Assembly: GCA_003164275.1 (NCBI GenBank)
Contig: PLSY01000266.1
Span: 144-8,244 of the forward strand
DNA: 8,101 nt
Direction of reading: 5' to 3'
Origin: Acidimicrobiaceae bacterium
GTDB lineage: Bacteria > Actinomycetota > Acidimicrobiia > Acidimicrobiales > RAAP-2
A program made the translations under genes and the position numbers. The notes below the pieces were generated by a model, which was not told where the DNA came from, did no database searches, and saw nothing but the letters and a program-made list of their open reading frames with translations. Numbering within the stretch: position 1 is the first letter of the stretch; every line of letters begins with the position of its first letter. Shown piece by piece: positions 1 to 6,740 of this stretch.

Positions 1-269
1 GCCACCAGCCAGTAGCCCTTCCCATCCGGCGTGGCCGCCATGCCGACCACCGGCCTATTCAACTTCATCGCACCGGTTGATCCCTCGAACGCTGCGTCCC
101 CGTAGGAGAAAATGCCACCGTCGCTGGCCACCAACCAATAGCCCTGATGATCAGCCGTCGCCGCCATCCCGACGATCGGACGGTTGAGGTGCAGTGAGCC
201 TGCCGACCCGAAGAACTGGGCGCTGCCGAAGGAGAAGATGCCACCGTCGGAGGCACCGATCCAATACCC
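1..269 (-). repeat. Tandem 42-residue [13 protein letters not shown] protein repeats
   Basis: Inside the propeller gene, two complete 126-base units (269-144 and 143-18) are followed by the first residues of a third (17-1). Each protein unit runs GYW, then (A)SDGGIFS(F/Y)G(S/D)A, then F(F/E)GS, then LNRP(I/V)VGMAAT and a short turn. The two full copies share most positions. Repeats of this kind occur at the C-termini of many secreted actinobacterial proteins and probably form further propeller-like blades. The array runs off the window, so the copy number is unknown. Confidence 0.9.
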
Positions 270-1697
270 AGACGAGGGCGGGGCGGCGTCGGGCGGCCCC
301 GGAAGTCCCGCCGGGCCGTCAAACGCTTTGATTGAATTCGACGTCGGCGCCAAGATGAGTCCGTCGGCGGCGGACGGGGATGGGAACGACGAAGCGGCGG
401 AACCGAGGCTGAACGTAGCCATCACGGAGCCGTTTGCAATGTTCAGTTCATTCAGATTCCCTCCGCCGATCGACCACACCTCGCCCCCAGCGACGATAGG
501 GGTGCCACCGCCTCCCGACGTGGAACTCCAAAGTGGGGTGAGCGTCGGGGGATTATTGGACACCCGGAGTGCCTCAGCTCCCCCCGAACAGCCGGTATAG
601 ACGATGTCACCGACATGGGCCGCAGCGCCACGGCCGTAACACGAACTCTGGGCGATCAGTTGTCCGCCCACTCCACCAAGGCTCGCCTGGTTGAGAACAA
701 ACGCTGTGGATGACTTGCCGATGGCGAAAATCAGCCCATTGCCCATGATGACCGGAGGGGTCGACAGATCGAGATCAGAGGCATTGTCGCTGGGCCAGCT
801 CGTTGGGGCGAACGCTTGGAGTAGCTGCATGGTCGGTGACAGTTCGAGGACTCCGTCACTGTTGTCATAAGGGTCATTCGCTGTCTCGAACTGGCTGTTG
901 CCGGTCGAGACCCAGACATTGCCCGACGCGTCGATGGCCGGGGCGCCGCCGCCCATCCACACCGCCCCTTCGCTGTCACCGGCGAGTGACGCCACCACGA
1001 AGTGAGTCGGAGTCGATCCGTCTTCTGGGGCTGAGACGACCAATCCGTGGTAAGGCTCGCAGTCTCCGTCGTTGCCTCCGAAGCCGACGATCACCCTTCC
1101 ATCCGTGAGAGCGAGCGAAGCTCGCTGGAGCTCGTGGGCTGGATCGAACCCCGCCTGGTCGATGGGCTCGTTGAGCAGAATGGCCCCCGTGTACAGGCTG
1201 AGCCCGATCAGATAGTGGGCGGCATTGCCTGGGACCTGCTCAGTGGCAACAACGAAGATCTCCGAGCGGGCCGCGTCGATGACCGGGGTCGACGTGATTC
1301 CAACGGTCGGGTTGATATCTCCGCAAAGTCCTGGGACCGTGCTCCGATTGAACGGGGTCCCAACGTGAGTGGACCAGACCACCGCTCCGCTATTGGCTGC
1401 CAGAGCGTAGACCGTGTCATTCTCGGTGGCCGCGTAGATCCGGCCTGCTGCCACCAGCGGTTGGCCGTAGAGCTGGCCGTCCAGGGTCGGGGAGGTCCAC
1501 GCCGGCGTGACGGTTGAGAATGAGCTTCCTGAGGCATCGACCCCTGTCCGCAGGCCATTCTGGTTGTACGTCGTCCATGTCGACTCCGTGACGGCAGCAG
1601 GATGAGTTGACGCTCCTACAGGAGTTGTCTCACCGCCCGCCACAAGTAGCGCGACTAGGACAGGCAATGCGAGACTTCCAAGCAGTCGGAGCTTCAT
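1..1697 (-). CDS. Secreted PQQ-type beta-propeller protein with C-terminal GYWL repeats (3' end beyond window)
   Basis: The frame is open from ATG at 1697 to the left edge: 565 complete codons, no stop, so the C-terminus is missing. The N-terminus is a signal peptide: basic MKLR, a hydrophobic stretch to about residue 20, and likely cleavage near residues 21-29. Residues about 60-465 read as an outer-membrane-assembly/quinoprotein-like beta-propeller. One blade contains [18 protein letters not shown] (from residue 87), the pattern of a PQQ repeat, and a later loop NDPYDNSDG (274-282) is rich in acidic residues and could bind a metal. From residue 477 there are 42-residue repeats ending at the edge. 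The start ATG overlaps the stop of the upstream small frame (ATGA), which suggests translational coupling; I see no strong ribosome binding site. It is probably exported and acts outside the membrane. No catalytic residue is evident, so ligand and role are unknown; propellers of this type often serve as binding scaffolds. The reading frame is secure, the function is not. Confidence 0.88.
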   Translation of the reverse strand, partial: MKLRLLGSLALPVLVALLVAGGETTPVGASTHPAAVTESTWTTYNQNGLRTGVDASGSSFSTVTPAWTSPTLDGQLYGQPLVAAGRIYAATENDTVYALAANSGAVVWSTHVGTPFNRSTVPGLCGDINPTVGITSTPVIDAARSEIFVVATEQVPGNAAHYLIGLSLYTGAILLNEPIDQAGFDPAHELQRASLALTDGRVIVGFGGNDGDCEPYHGLVVSAPEDGSTPTHFVVASLAGDSEGAVWMGGGAPAIDASGNVWVSTGNSQFETANDPYDNSDGVLELSPTMQLLQAFAPTSWPSDNASDLDLSTPPVIMGNGLIFAIGKSSTAFVLNQASLGGVGGQLIAQSSCYGRGAAAHVGDIVYTGCSGGAEALRVSNNPPTLTPLWSSTSGGGGTPIVAGGEVWSIGGGNLNELNIANGSVMATFSLGSAASSFPSPSAADGLILAPTSNSIKAFDGPAGLPGPPDAAPPSSGYWIGASDGGIFSFGSAQFFGSAGSLHLNRPIVGMAATADHQGYWLVASDGGIFSYGDAAFEGSTGAMKLNRPVVGMAATPDGKGYWLV

Positions 1698-2023
1698 GGT
1701 GCAAGTCTTACCCGCGACAAGGGCTCATACTCTGGCTCATTCCGGTCAAATGCTTCGTGCACGGCGAAAATGGTTGCACCGAGGGTCTGTTGCGCCAATG
1801 CCAAAGGGTTAGTGCCAACCTTCGTGACCGTCGCCAATGGCCGTCGGATGTGTACACCCACGAACTCGGTCGTCAAACGGGTGTACTCCGCTTCACCTCG
1901 CTCGAACTCAAGTGTCCCGGGCCAAATGGGCGAGCCACATTCTTTACGCTCGAAGTAGCCGACCCATGGCGAACATGGAATATTGCCAAGTGAGCAAAGG
2001 AGAAAGGCCAGCGCGAGCCGCGG
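1694..2023 (-). CDS. Small putative exported protein with no canonical start, directly after efeU
   Basis: The frame is open for 109 codons between the efeU stop (TAG, 2026-2024) and its own TGA (1696-1694), which overlaps the next gene's ATG by the ATGA pattern. It begins in the same frame as efeU. The translation is protein-like: a hydrophobic stretch [11 protein letters not shown] that resembles a signal or membrane segment, then [20 protein letters not shown] and a mixed soluble region ending in LSRVRLAP. I do not recognise the family. No ATG, GTG or TTG occurs before TTG at 1876, which has GGAG 9 bases upstream and would give a 60-residue product without the hydrophobic part. Possible upstream starts are CTG at 2011 and ATT at 1981, neither with a clear ribosome binding site. 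Other explanations are readthrough of the efeU stop, a point mutation or a sequencing error. The coordinates give the open frame, not a proven start. Confidence 0.45.
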   Translation of the reverse strand, partial: PRLALAFLLCSLGNIPCSPWVGYFERKECGSPIWPGTLEFERGEAEYTRLTTEFVGVHIRRPLATVTKVGTNPLALAQQTLGATIFAVHEAFDRNEPEYEPLSRVRLAP

Positions 2024-2974
2024 CTACGGTCTCAGCTGGGAACCGGCCTTTGCCACAGGAACATCAGACACTGCGAGGATGCCGACCGTCGGGTCATCGG
2101 ATACGTCAGCCGAGCTCGCATTGGGCTTTCCGGCCGTACCCCCACGTGCTCGTCGACCCATGCGAATGAATAGGGTCACCGAGACTGACACGTAGGCCAC
2201 CCATACGATCAGCTGCAACGCTGTCGGGCGATCGGCGTAGCCGAGCAAGCTGTGGAAGACGTCCCCCAGTGAGCTGTCCTCGCTGAGGAAGCTGCTCGTG
2301 TTCCATAGCGAATGCTCGAGGAAGGGTAGCCAGCCAAGCTGCTGCATGTTTTCCACTGCATCAGCCAGCAGGCCTGCAGCAAACACCATCAGCACGACGC
2401 CGATCACCCGGAAAAACAGTCCCAAATTTAGGCGGCGGCCAAATCGATAGATGACGAAGGCGATCGCCAACGCCACTGCTAGGCCCAGAGCTGCGCCCAC
2501 CAGCAGCCCCTGGCCATGAGCATTGGTCGCGCCTTGGGTCGTCGACGCGAACACGATGGCCAAGGTGAACACCATCGTTTCGAGTCCTTCACGTCCGACG
2601 GCCTGGAATGCGAGCAGACCTAGGCCCAGCCGGGCTTTGCCATTGAGCGCCTCCTCGGAACGGCGCTGGAGTTCGGCGGACATCGTCCGACTATGCGATT
2701 GCATCCAAAACGTCATGTACGTGAGCACGGCAGCAGCCAACAAGAAGGTGACCGTCTCAAAGATCGTCTGCACTTTCGAACCGTCGTACTGTTTGATGAC
2801 CAGGTACGCGGCCAATCCACCGCCGATCACCAGGACCATGGCTGCGGCCACTCCGAGAAGGACGTCACGGAAGTGACGGCGTTGCCCGATCTTGTCGAGA
2901 TAGGCCAGCAGAATGGCAACGATCATGCTGGCTTCGATGCCCTCCCGCAGGAAGATGACGAAGGTGGGAATCAT
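2024..2974 (-). CDS. efeU: Ferrous/ferric iron permease, FTR1/EfeU family
   Basis: This is an inner-membrane iron transporter of the oxidase-dependent iron transporter (FTR1) family, which imports iron across the cytoplasmic membrane. The 316-residue product has seven hydrophobic segments, at about 3-26, 38-60, 71-91, 116-143, 156-178, 186-208 and 252-270. The two iron-binding RExxE motifs of the family are present: REGIE at 10-14 in the first segment and REGLE at 128-132 in the fourth. Bacterial EfeU proteins are about 275-280 residues; here a polar tail (about 272-316) adds length and runs in frame up to the orphan frame described downstream. ATG at 2974 fits the family's start (a few residues before REGxE), and no other in-frame start lies nearby. 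A promoter with an iron box lies 37-67 bases upstream. The usual partners efeO and efeB do not follow it directly; a small frame and a secreted propeller do. Confidence 0.93.
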   Translation of the reverse strand: MIPTFVIFLREGIEASMIVAILLAYLDKIGQRRHFRDVLLGVAAAMVLVIGGGLAAYLVIKQYDGSKVQTIFETVTFLLAAAVLTYMTFWMQSHSRTMSAELQRRSEEALNGKARLGLGLLAFQAVGREGLETMVFTLAIVFASTTQGATNAHGQGLLVGAALGLAVALAIAFVIYRFGRRLNLGLFFRVIGVVLMVFAAGLLADAVENMQQLGWLPFLEHSLWNTSSFLSEDSSLGDVFHSLLGYADRPTALQLIVWVAYVSVSVTLFIRMGRRARGGTAGKPNASSADVSDDPTVGILAVSDVPVAKAGSQLRP

Positions 2975-3010
2975 CGTGGCATGGAGGGCTGGTTGACCAT
3001 AGTGTTTATG

Positions 3011-3041
3011 TTAGGTAAGCCTACAAAATCCCTATTGTCAA
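3011..3041 (-). promoter_or_regulatory. efeU promoter overlapped by an IdeR/DtxR-like iron box
   Basis: On the minus strand a perfect -35 hexamer TTGACA (3041-3036) is followed after 18 bases by TACCTA (3017-3012) as a plausible but weak -10. Read on the plus strand, 3011-3029 is TTAGGTAAGCCTACAAAAT. It matches 13 of 19 positions of the DtxR/IdeR consensus TTAGGTTAGCCTAACCTAA. The left half and centre are nearly perfect and the right half is degenerate. The box covers the -10, the usual position for iron-dependent repression. It lies about 40 bases from the efeU start, and the predicted target is an iron importer. Binding is inferred, not shown. Confidence 0.65.
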
Positions 3042-3628
3042 TGCCGTCCTGATGATTTGGCAGACGTCTTGTGCGTTTCGTCGTTCGACAAGGACCCGAT
3101 CGCCCATCCGTCCACCAATCCGACCAGCTTCCGGTCGAGGACGGAGGCCGCTGCGGGCTGCGGACAGCTGCGTTGCCGGGCCTCCAAAGAGATCACCGAG
3201 ATCGGAACTCAGCAGGAACTTCAGGCCATTGTTAGAGCCAACGCTTTTCCTTGCACGCGATAAGGCCGCGCCGGCGAGGCCGACGACAGCTGAGCGATTG
3301 AGCACGAAACCCCAGTGCTTTGCGAAGCCAGGATAGGGAATGTTCTGGCCGAAGTACCCGTGACCGCAGTGGGCACGGCGGTCATTGCCGCCCAGCTGGT
3401 CACCTTCTGGAGCCTCAGGTGCGGCTGCAGGGATACGTCCCCGCGTTCCTTCATCCCTACGTCAGGTTGCCCCTCTACCGTAAACCCAAGGACTGCGTAC
3501 CGAGTGGCATGGCTCGCACTCGTGGAGTCTGTGGAAGCCACTCGTACGAACTGTGTCCGTCCAGTCCAGACGACGAGGCGGAATAGCAAGTCAAAGGGTG
3601 TGGTGCATGCTCGTTGCAGATACGGCAA
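3021..3628 (-). pseudogene. Possible frameshifted gene remnant, family not recognised
   Basis: No intact convincing gene fills this stretch, but the minus strand looks coding in two successive frames. From about 3605 to 3400 one frame, which includes RYAVLGFTVEGQPDVGMKER, has GC of roughly 64, 49 and 70 percent at codon positions 1, 2 and 3 by hand count, a coding-like pattern. From about 3420 down to 3021 the neighbouring frame, which includes GYFGQNIPYPGFAKHWGFVL and ends at TAG 3023-3021, shows low GC at position 2 as well. The change of frame around 3400-3440 is what a single-base indel would produce. An intact 94-codon frame from GTG 3305 could still be expressed. The right end overlaps the start of the plus-strand membrane gene, and the left end overlaps the efeU promoter, which also fits a gene no longer under selection. 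The plus-strand frame 3057-3263 has similar composition (59, 50 and 72 percent), so the strand is uncertain. Confidence 0.3.
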
Positions 3629-3924
3629 CCCGAGCGTTGTCTATTGCGTCAACGACCATCTCAGCGATCATCGCAATCTGGGCACTGACCGATGCCTGCA
3701 ATCGCGATGGGGCTGCGTTCATCCGTGCCGGCTACCACCGGATGGCCTGGATCTGTCTCCTAACGGCAGGTTGCACCGTCGCCTTACTCACCAGCACATA
3801 TGGGCTGCTCTTCGCTGCTGCGATCGGAACCGGCTATCTCGTCAGGGTTCGAGCGAGAGTGCGAGCCAAGGGATCACCTCTCCATGAGGCCGCCGACGGC
3901 GATCCTCCGGACACCTATCCATGA
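3607..3924 (+). CDS. Small membrane protein, DUF2516-like
   Basis: The 105-residue product has hydrophobic segments at about 11-27, 46-62 and 64-80 and a polar, acidic tail. The layout resembles the actinobacterial DUF2516 family: a first helix, a short loop with a DGAAFIRAGYHRMAW-type stretch (34-48) like that family's AF-A-K-KP-W loop, two more helices, and a closing YLVRVRARV (78-86) like the family's YLVDVRPAV. Two details differ: the Asp of YLVDVRP is Arg here, and the Pro is missing. ATG 3607 is chosen because AAAGG lies about 10 bases upstream. In-frame GTG codons at 3598 and 3553 are possible but lack that spacing. The function of the family is unknown. It stands alone on this strand and its stop overlaps a tiny frame. 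The gene is likely real; the family call is by pattern only. Confidence 0.68.
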   Translation: MLVADTATRALSIASTTISAIIAIWALTDACNRDGAAFIRAGYHRMAWICLLTAGCTVALLTSTYGLLFAAAIGTGYLVRVRARVRAKGSPLHEAADGDPPDTYP

Positions 3925-3974
3925 ACTCGGCCGACCGGGCGCTGGACCCACTAGTTGGCGGAATCCAAGGTTGA
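3921..3974 (+). CDS. 17-codon micro-ORF overlapping the DUF2516-like stop
   Basis: An ATG at 3921 overlaps the TGA stop of the membrane protein (ATGA) and opens a 17-codon frame, MNSADRALDPLVGGIQG, ending at TGA 3972-3974. The overlap is the arrangement used for translational coupling, so this could be a coupled micropeptide or the surviving start of a lost downstream gene. It could equally be chance, since ATGA overlaps are easy to obtain. The sequence has no recognisable motif. Confidence 0.2.
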   Translation: MNSADRALDPLVGGIQG

Positions 3975-4345
3975 CGTCGACGACGCCGACGAATGAGCTG
4001 GCCGAATTCAACCGATTGACACCCAGCGAGAGAATGGTACCGGGGGTGGCAGACAGCCACCCTGGGCAGCCTCCGCGGGCTGCCTCCCGCCGGATATCCG
4101 TTCAGATTGAGAATGGAATTTTGCGCCTGGCGGATGGCTGCGCTCAGAGCCACGCTCGCAGTGGACCAGCCACGTGACCCACGGCTGTATCCTCCTTCAC
4201 CGCATCGGTCGGCGATCACCAGGAAATGCGCAGGTCGCGGGAAGCACGGGCCGCGGAGAACACAATGTGGAAAGAGGGGCGTGGTCGCAACAGGTAGGGA
4301 CGTGCAGGGCTCAGGGTCCAGACCGCTCGAGCTATTGGGTGCCAA
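3975..4345 (+). other. Gene-poor intergenic stretch before the GH5 gene
   Basis: No frame here reads as a convincing protein. The long minus-strand frame across it (4345-3842) is rich in Arg, Pro and Ser and runs under the membrane gene. The stretch holds two tandem hairpins (annotated separately) and a TTGACA at 4016-4021 without a good -10 at the right distance. About 260 bases between the hairpins and the GH5 start are long for a simple leader, so the GH5 promoter or a structured leader may lie there. I recognise no known riboswitch. Confidence 0.5.
4044..4084 (+). terminator. Two tandem GC-rich hairpins, possible terminator or structured RNA
   Basis: The first hairpin pairs GGGTGGC (4044-4050) with GCCACCC (4056-4062) around the 5-base loop AGACA. 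Two bases later the second pairs GGCAGCC (4065-4071) with GGCTGCC (4078-4084) around TCCGCG. Both stems are perfect 7-bp pairings. There is no T-run after either, but actinobacterial terminators often lack one. They sit about 120 bases after the membrane gene's stop and 260 before the GH5 start, so termination of the former is the simplest reading. A leader element of the GH5 gene is the alternative. Confidence 0.5.
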
Positions 4346-6082
4346 ATGATCGGGCCGCTAGGGGCCCTTCGCCGATGCCTGCTCCCTAACCGAGTCAGTC
4401 CCGACATCAGCCGGATCTGGCGACGGACCGACGCGCGACCACTGATGGCTGCGGCGACCCTCGTCCCTATTGCCGCACTGCTCACTGGTTGCGCGACTTT
4501 CACCGCTCCCAGCCTCCCCAGCCTGGCATCGACCGTCCAGCCAGCTCCTGCAACGGCCCAGATGGTTCAAGGCCCGATCAGCTCTCCTGGCGGACCCTTT
4601 CTCCATGACGAACAAGGTCGAGTGGTCCTCTTCCACGGTGTCAACGCTGTCTACAAGCGTGCACCCTACGAACTGTATCCGGCGCCGGGGAAGCCTTGGA
4701 ACTTCTCAGTTGCCGACGCGTCCCTGATGGCCAAGCTGGGCTTCAACGTAGTCCGGCTCGGTATGACCTGGAAGGGGTTGGAACCGGGGACGGCTCCGGC
4801 GAACGATCCTGCGATCTGCAAGCGAGGCGCTCCCCATGATCCAGGCCAGTTCAACCAGGGCATTCTCTCCGCCTATCTGGCCAAGCTCAAACAGACCGTC
4901 GTGCTGCTCGCTCACTTCCACATCTACACGATTCTCGACATGCACCAAGACGTCTACAACGAGATGTTTGACGGTGAGGGCGCACCGAACTGGGCAGTGT
5001 GCACCAGCGGAGCAGTCAATGTCGACCCACCTGGACGTTGGTCCAAGAGCTACGCCACTGCCGTGGCGGGGGCTGCTTATCGGCACTTTTGGACCAACGA
5101 CGTTGCCGGTGACCTCCAAGGTGAGTACGACCGGGTCTGGAGTGCAGTGGCTGCATACTTCAACGGCGATCCGTGGGTGCTCGGCTTCGATCCATTCAAC
5201 GAGCCCTTCTCGACTGCCCTCGTCCGCTTTGGGGACGAGAGGTTCGATGGACAGCTCGAGTGCTTCTATACCGGCCAGCTGTCTATCGGCCCGCCGGCCC
5301 ATGGAGCTCCCCCGATCAAGTGCCCAAAAGACGTTCCCCCGCTAGGACTGATCCCGACCATCAGGAAGGCAGATCCGTCCACGCTGATCTTCTACGAACC
5401 GGACATCTACGGGAGCCGTGGGTATCCCAACTTTGTCGGGCCGATGAACTTCCCAAATCTGGTGTTCAACGTCCACGTCTACTGCGGGCAGCGAAGCGGC
5501 AGGACGGGAAACCCCACGGACATCGCTGCGTGCGCCGGCAGTGAGCAGCGTGCCCTGGCCACGCGATCGGAAGATCGGACCGATCTCGGGACGTCCATCC
5601 AGCCTGGGGGGCCTGCGTGGTTTGTTAGCGAGTTCGGCGCAACGTCGAACTCGACCCTTCTTGCCGCTGTGACCGCTGCGACCGACCGAAACCTCGTCGG
5701 GTGGACGTATTGGGCTTGGAAGTACTATTCCGATCCGACCGGAAGCTCAGCGGAGGGACTCGTCCTGCCCGACGGGAAGCTTCGGGCGACAGCCTCAGTC
5801 CTCTCCCGCACGTATCCCGAGGCGATCGCCGGGCGTCCAACGTCCATGAGTTTCAATCCGACCAGCGGCGCCTTCGAGCTCGACTACGTGGCCGATCATG
5901 CGGTCTCTGCGCCGACGGTGATCTTCGTCCCGGTTCAAATCCACTATCCATCTGGCTACTGCGCCAAGGTCAGCGGCGGGTCGATCATTTCGAGACCGGG
6001 ACGTGAGGTACTCCTCGTCAGGAACGGTTCAGCTTCGACCGTCGAAGTAACGGTGAGCACCGGTTCCTGTTCCTCTCAGTGA
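4346..6082 (+). CDS. GH5 glycoside hydrolase lipoprotein, endoglycoceramidase-like
   Basis: The 578-residue product belongs to glycoside hydrolase family 5. Members close to it cleave the bond between the sugar chain and ceramide (endoglycoceramidase), or related glycosyl lipids such as glucosylceramide or steryl glucosides. The N-terminus has a hydrophobic segment (about 36-48) ending in the lipobox LTGC, with Cys49 as the likely lipidated residue. The catalytic barrel spans about 85-485: FHGVNAVYKRAPYELYP (96-112), LGFNVVRLGMTWKGLEPG (131-148), LDMHQD (197-202), NEP with acid/base Glu286, FYEPD (349-353), SEFG with nucleophile Glu429, and the core strand GWTYWAWKYY (452-461). A C-terminal beta-sandwich (about 495-573) matches the domain usual in endoglycoceramidases. 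Family members cleave with retention using this Glu pair. ATG 4346 gives an Arg-rich n-region; ATG 4445 would remove all charge before the lipobox, so 4346 is preferred, although no strong ribosome binding site is visible. The substrate is inferred. Confidence 0.9.
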   Translation: MIGPLGALRRCLLPNRVSPDISRIWRRTDARPLMAAATLVPIAALLTGCATFTAPSLPSLASTVQPAPATAQMVQGPISSPGGPFLHDEQGRVVLFHGVNAVYKRAPYELYPAPGKPWNFSVADASLMAKLGFNVVRLGMTWKGLEPGTAPANDPAICKRGAPHDPGQFNQGILSAYLAKLKQTVVLLAHFHIYTILDMHQDVYNEMFDGEGAPNWAVCTSGAVNVDPPGRWSKSYATAVAGAAYRHFWTNDVAGDLQGEYDRVWSAVAAYFNGDPWVLGFDPFNEPFSTALVRFGDERFDGQLECFYTGQLSIGPPAHGAPPIKCPKDVPPLGLIPTIRKADPSTLIFYEPDIYGSRGYPNFVGPMNFPNLVFNVHVYCGQRSGRTGNPTDIAACAGSEQRALATRSEDRTDLGTSIQPGGPAWFVSEFGATSNSTLLAAVTAATDRNLVGWTYWAWKYYSDPTGSSAEGLVLPDGKLRATASVLSRTYPEAIAGRPTSMSFNPTSGAFELDYVADHAVSAPTVIFVPVQIHYPSGYCAKVSGGSIISRPGREVLLVRNGSASTVEVTVSTGSCSSQ

Positions 6083-6117
6083 CCGGGTTTGGCCACCTGC
6101 CGCCGACCATACGGCGC

Positions 6118-6133
6118 TCCGCCATTGGGCGGA
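6118..6133. terminator. Hairpin between convergent genes
   Basis: TCCGCC (6118-6123) pairs perfectly with GGCGGA (6128-6133) around the loop ATTG. It lies in the 83-base gap between the stops of the GH5 gene (6082) and the nucleotidyltransferase gene (6166), where a bidirectional terminator is expected. No T-run flanks it and the stem is short, so the assignment rests mainly on position. Confidence 0.45.
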
Positions 6134-6165
6134 CCGCAATACCGGCGTGTTGAAGATTCCTGCAG

Positions 6166-6738
6166 TCAGCGTTGCGTCCCTGGGCTATCCCTCCGTCGTG
6201 CGTCTCGCTGTGCAATCTGCCGCTCATCCCCAGGAAACATCTCCTCGAGCAGAAACTGCACCCTCGGAGCAATCGCACGATTGGGATACGTCGACTCGAT
6301 CAGGTCCAGGCCTTCTTCGGCAGTGGAGAAACCACACAGGTCATAGAGGAATCGGATGTCATCCTGATCACGCTCGAGTCGGGATGCCAACAGTTTCATG
6401 GCCAGCAGGTAGCGAGGTGATGCTGCGGCGACGCTCAGGTGATCTCCTTCGAAGACCCCGATGCGTTCCGGATCCGACCCCGGCATGAACGCATTCGTGC
6501 CGTCGTTCAGCCAATCCCCTTCGATCTGCAGCCGTTCGGCGACCCGTGCCGCTGCCTTCCGTACTTCCTCTGCCGGCACGAAGATGGCATCCACGTCGAC
6601 CGTCGCTCTCCGGGCGTCGTAGGCGAGGGCCATAGCCGCTCCACCGACCACGAATACCTCACCTCGAACCCCGACGGCACCCAGTTCCTCGTCAAGTAGT
6701 CGCAGTGCTGCGAGTAGCTCCTTTCGACCAAGCAGCAT
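6166..6738 (-). CDS. Nucleotidyltransferase, DUF6036/AbiEii-like, probable toxin of a two-gene cassette
   Basis: The 190-residue product has the nucleotidyltransferase fold signature: VVGGAAMALAY (30-40) as the GG motif, followed by the metal-binding pair DVD (48-50). Downstream, SPRYLLAMKLLASR (107-120) and RDQDDI (123-128) match the segment seen in DUF6036/AbiEii-type proteins, where Lys and the RDxxD stretch are conserved. Related enzymes act as toxins that transfer nucleotides to RNA or protein targets, some to tRNA acceptor ends (MenT type). Whether this one does is inference. ATG 6738 is chosen over an upstream frame that extends to 6855, because the extension overlaps the preceding gene and reads as a shadow of it. 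The ATG lies 2 bases after the upstream gene's TAG, so the two are almost certainly co-transcribed. The C-terminus (about 172-190) is very polar. Confidence 0.82.
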   Translation of the reverse strand: MLLGRKELLAALRLLDEELGAVGVRGEVFVVGGAAMALAYDARRATVDVDAIFVPAEEVRKAAARVAERLQIEGDWLNDGTNAFMPGSDPERIGVFEGDHLSVAAASPRYLLAMKLLASRLERDQDDIRFLYDLCGFSTAEEGLDLIESTYPNRAIAPRVQFLLEEMFPGDERQIAQRDARRRDSPGTQR

Positions 6739-6740
6739 GG

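Noticed and set aside
184..600. Plus-strand 138-codon open frame
   Set aside because: It lies entirely inside the propeller gene, whose minus frame has a signal peptide and repeats; the plus reading is Pro/Ser/Gly-rich with no domain.
1107..1131. Palindromic AGCGAGCGAAGCTCGCT motif
   Set aside because: It lies inside the propeller coding frame, encodes ordinary residues, and is not repeated elsewhere in the window.
3315..3887. Plus-strand 190-codon open frame
   Set aside because: It overlaps the better-supported membrane gene in another frame for most of its second half, and its first half is the complement of the minus-strand remnant.
4016..4043. TTGACA as a GH5 promoter
   Set aside because: The sequence at -10 distance (TACCGG or ACCGGG) is poor, and the start would fall within the first hairpin, 300 bases from the gene.
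3842..4345. Minus-strand 167-codon open frame
   Set aside because: Arg/Pro/Ser-rich, runs under the end of the membrane gene, has no motif, and its start sits at the GH5 start; probably a GC-driven chance frame.
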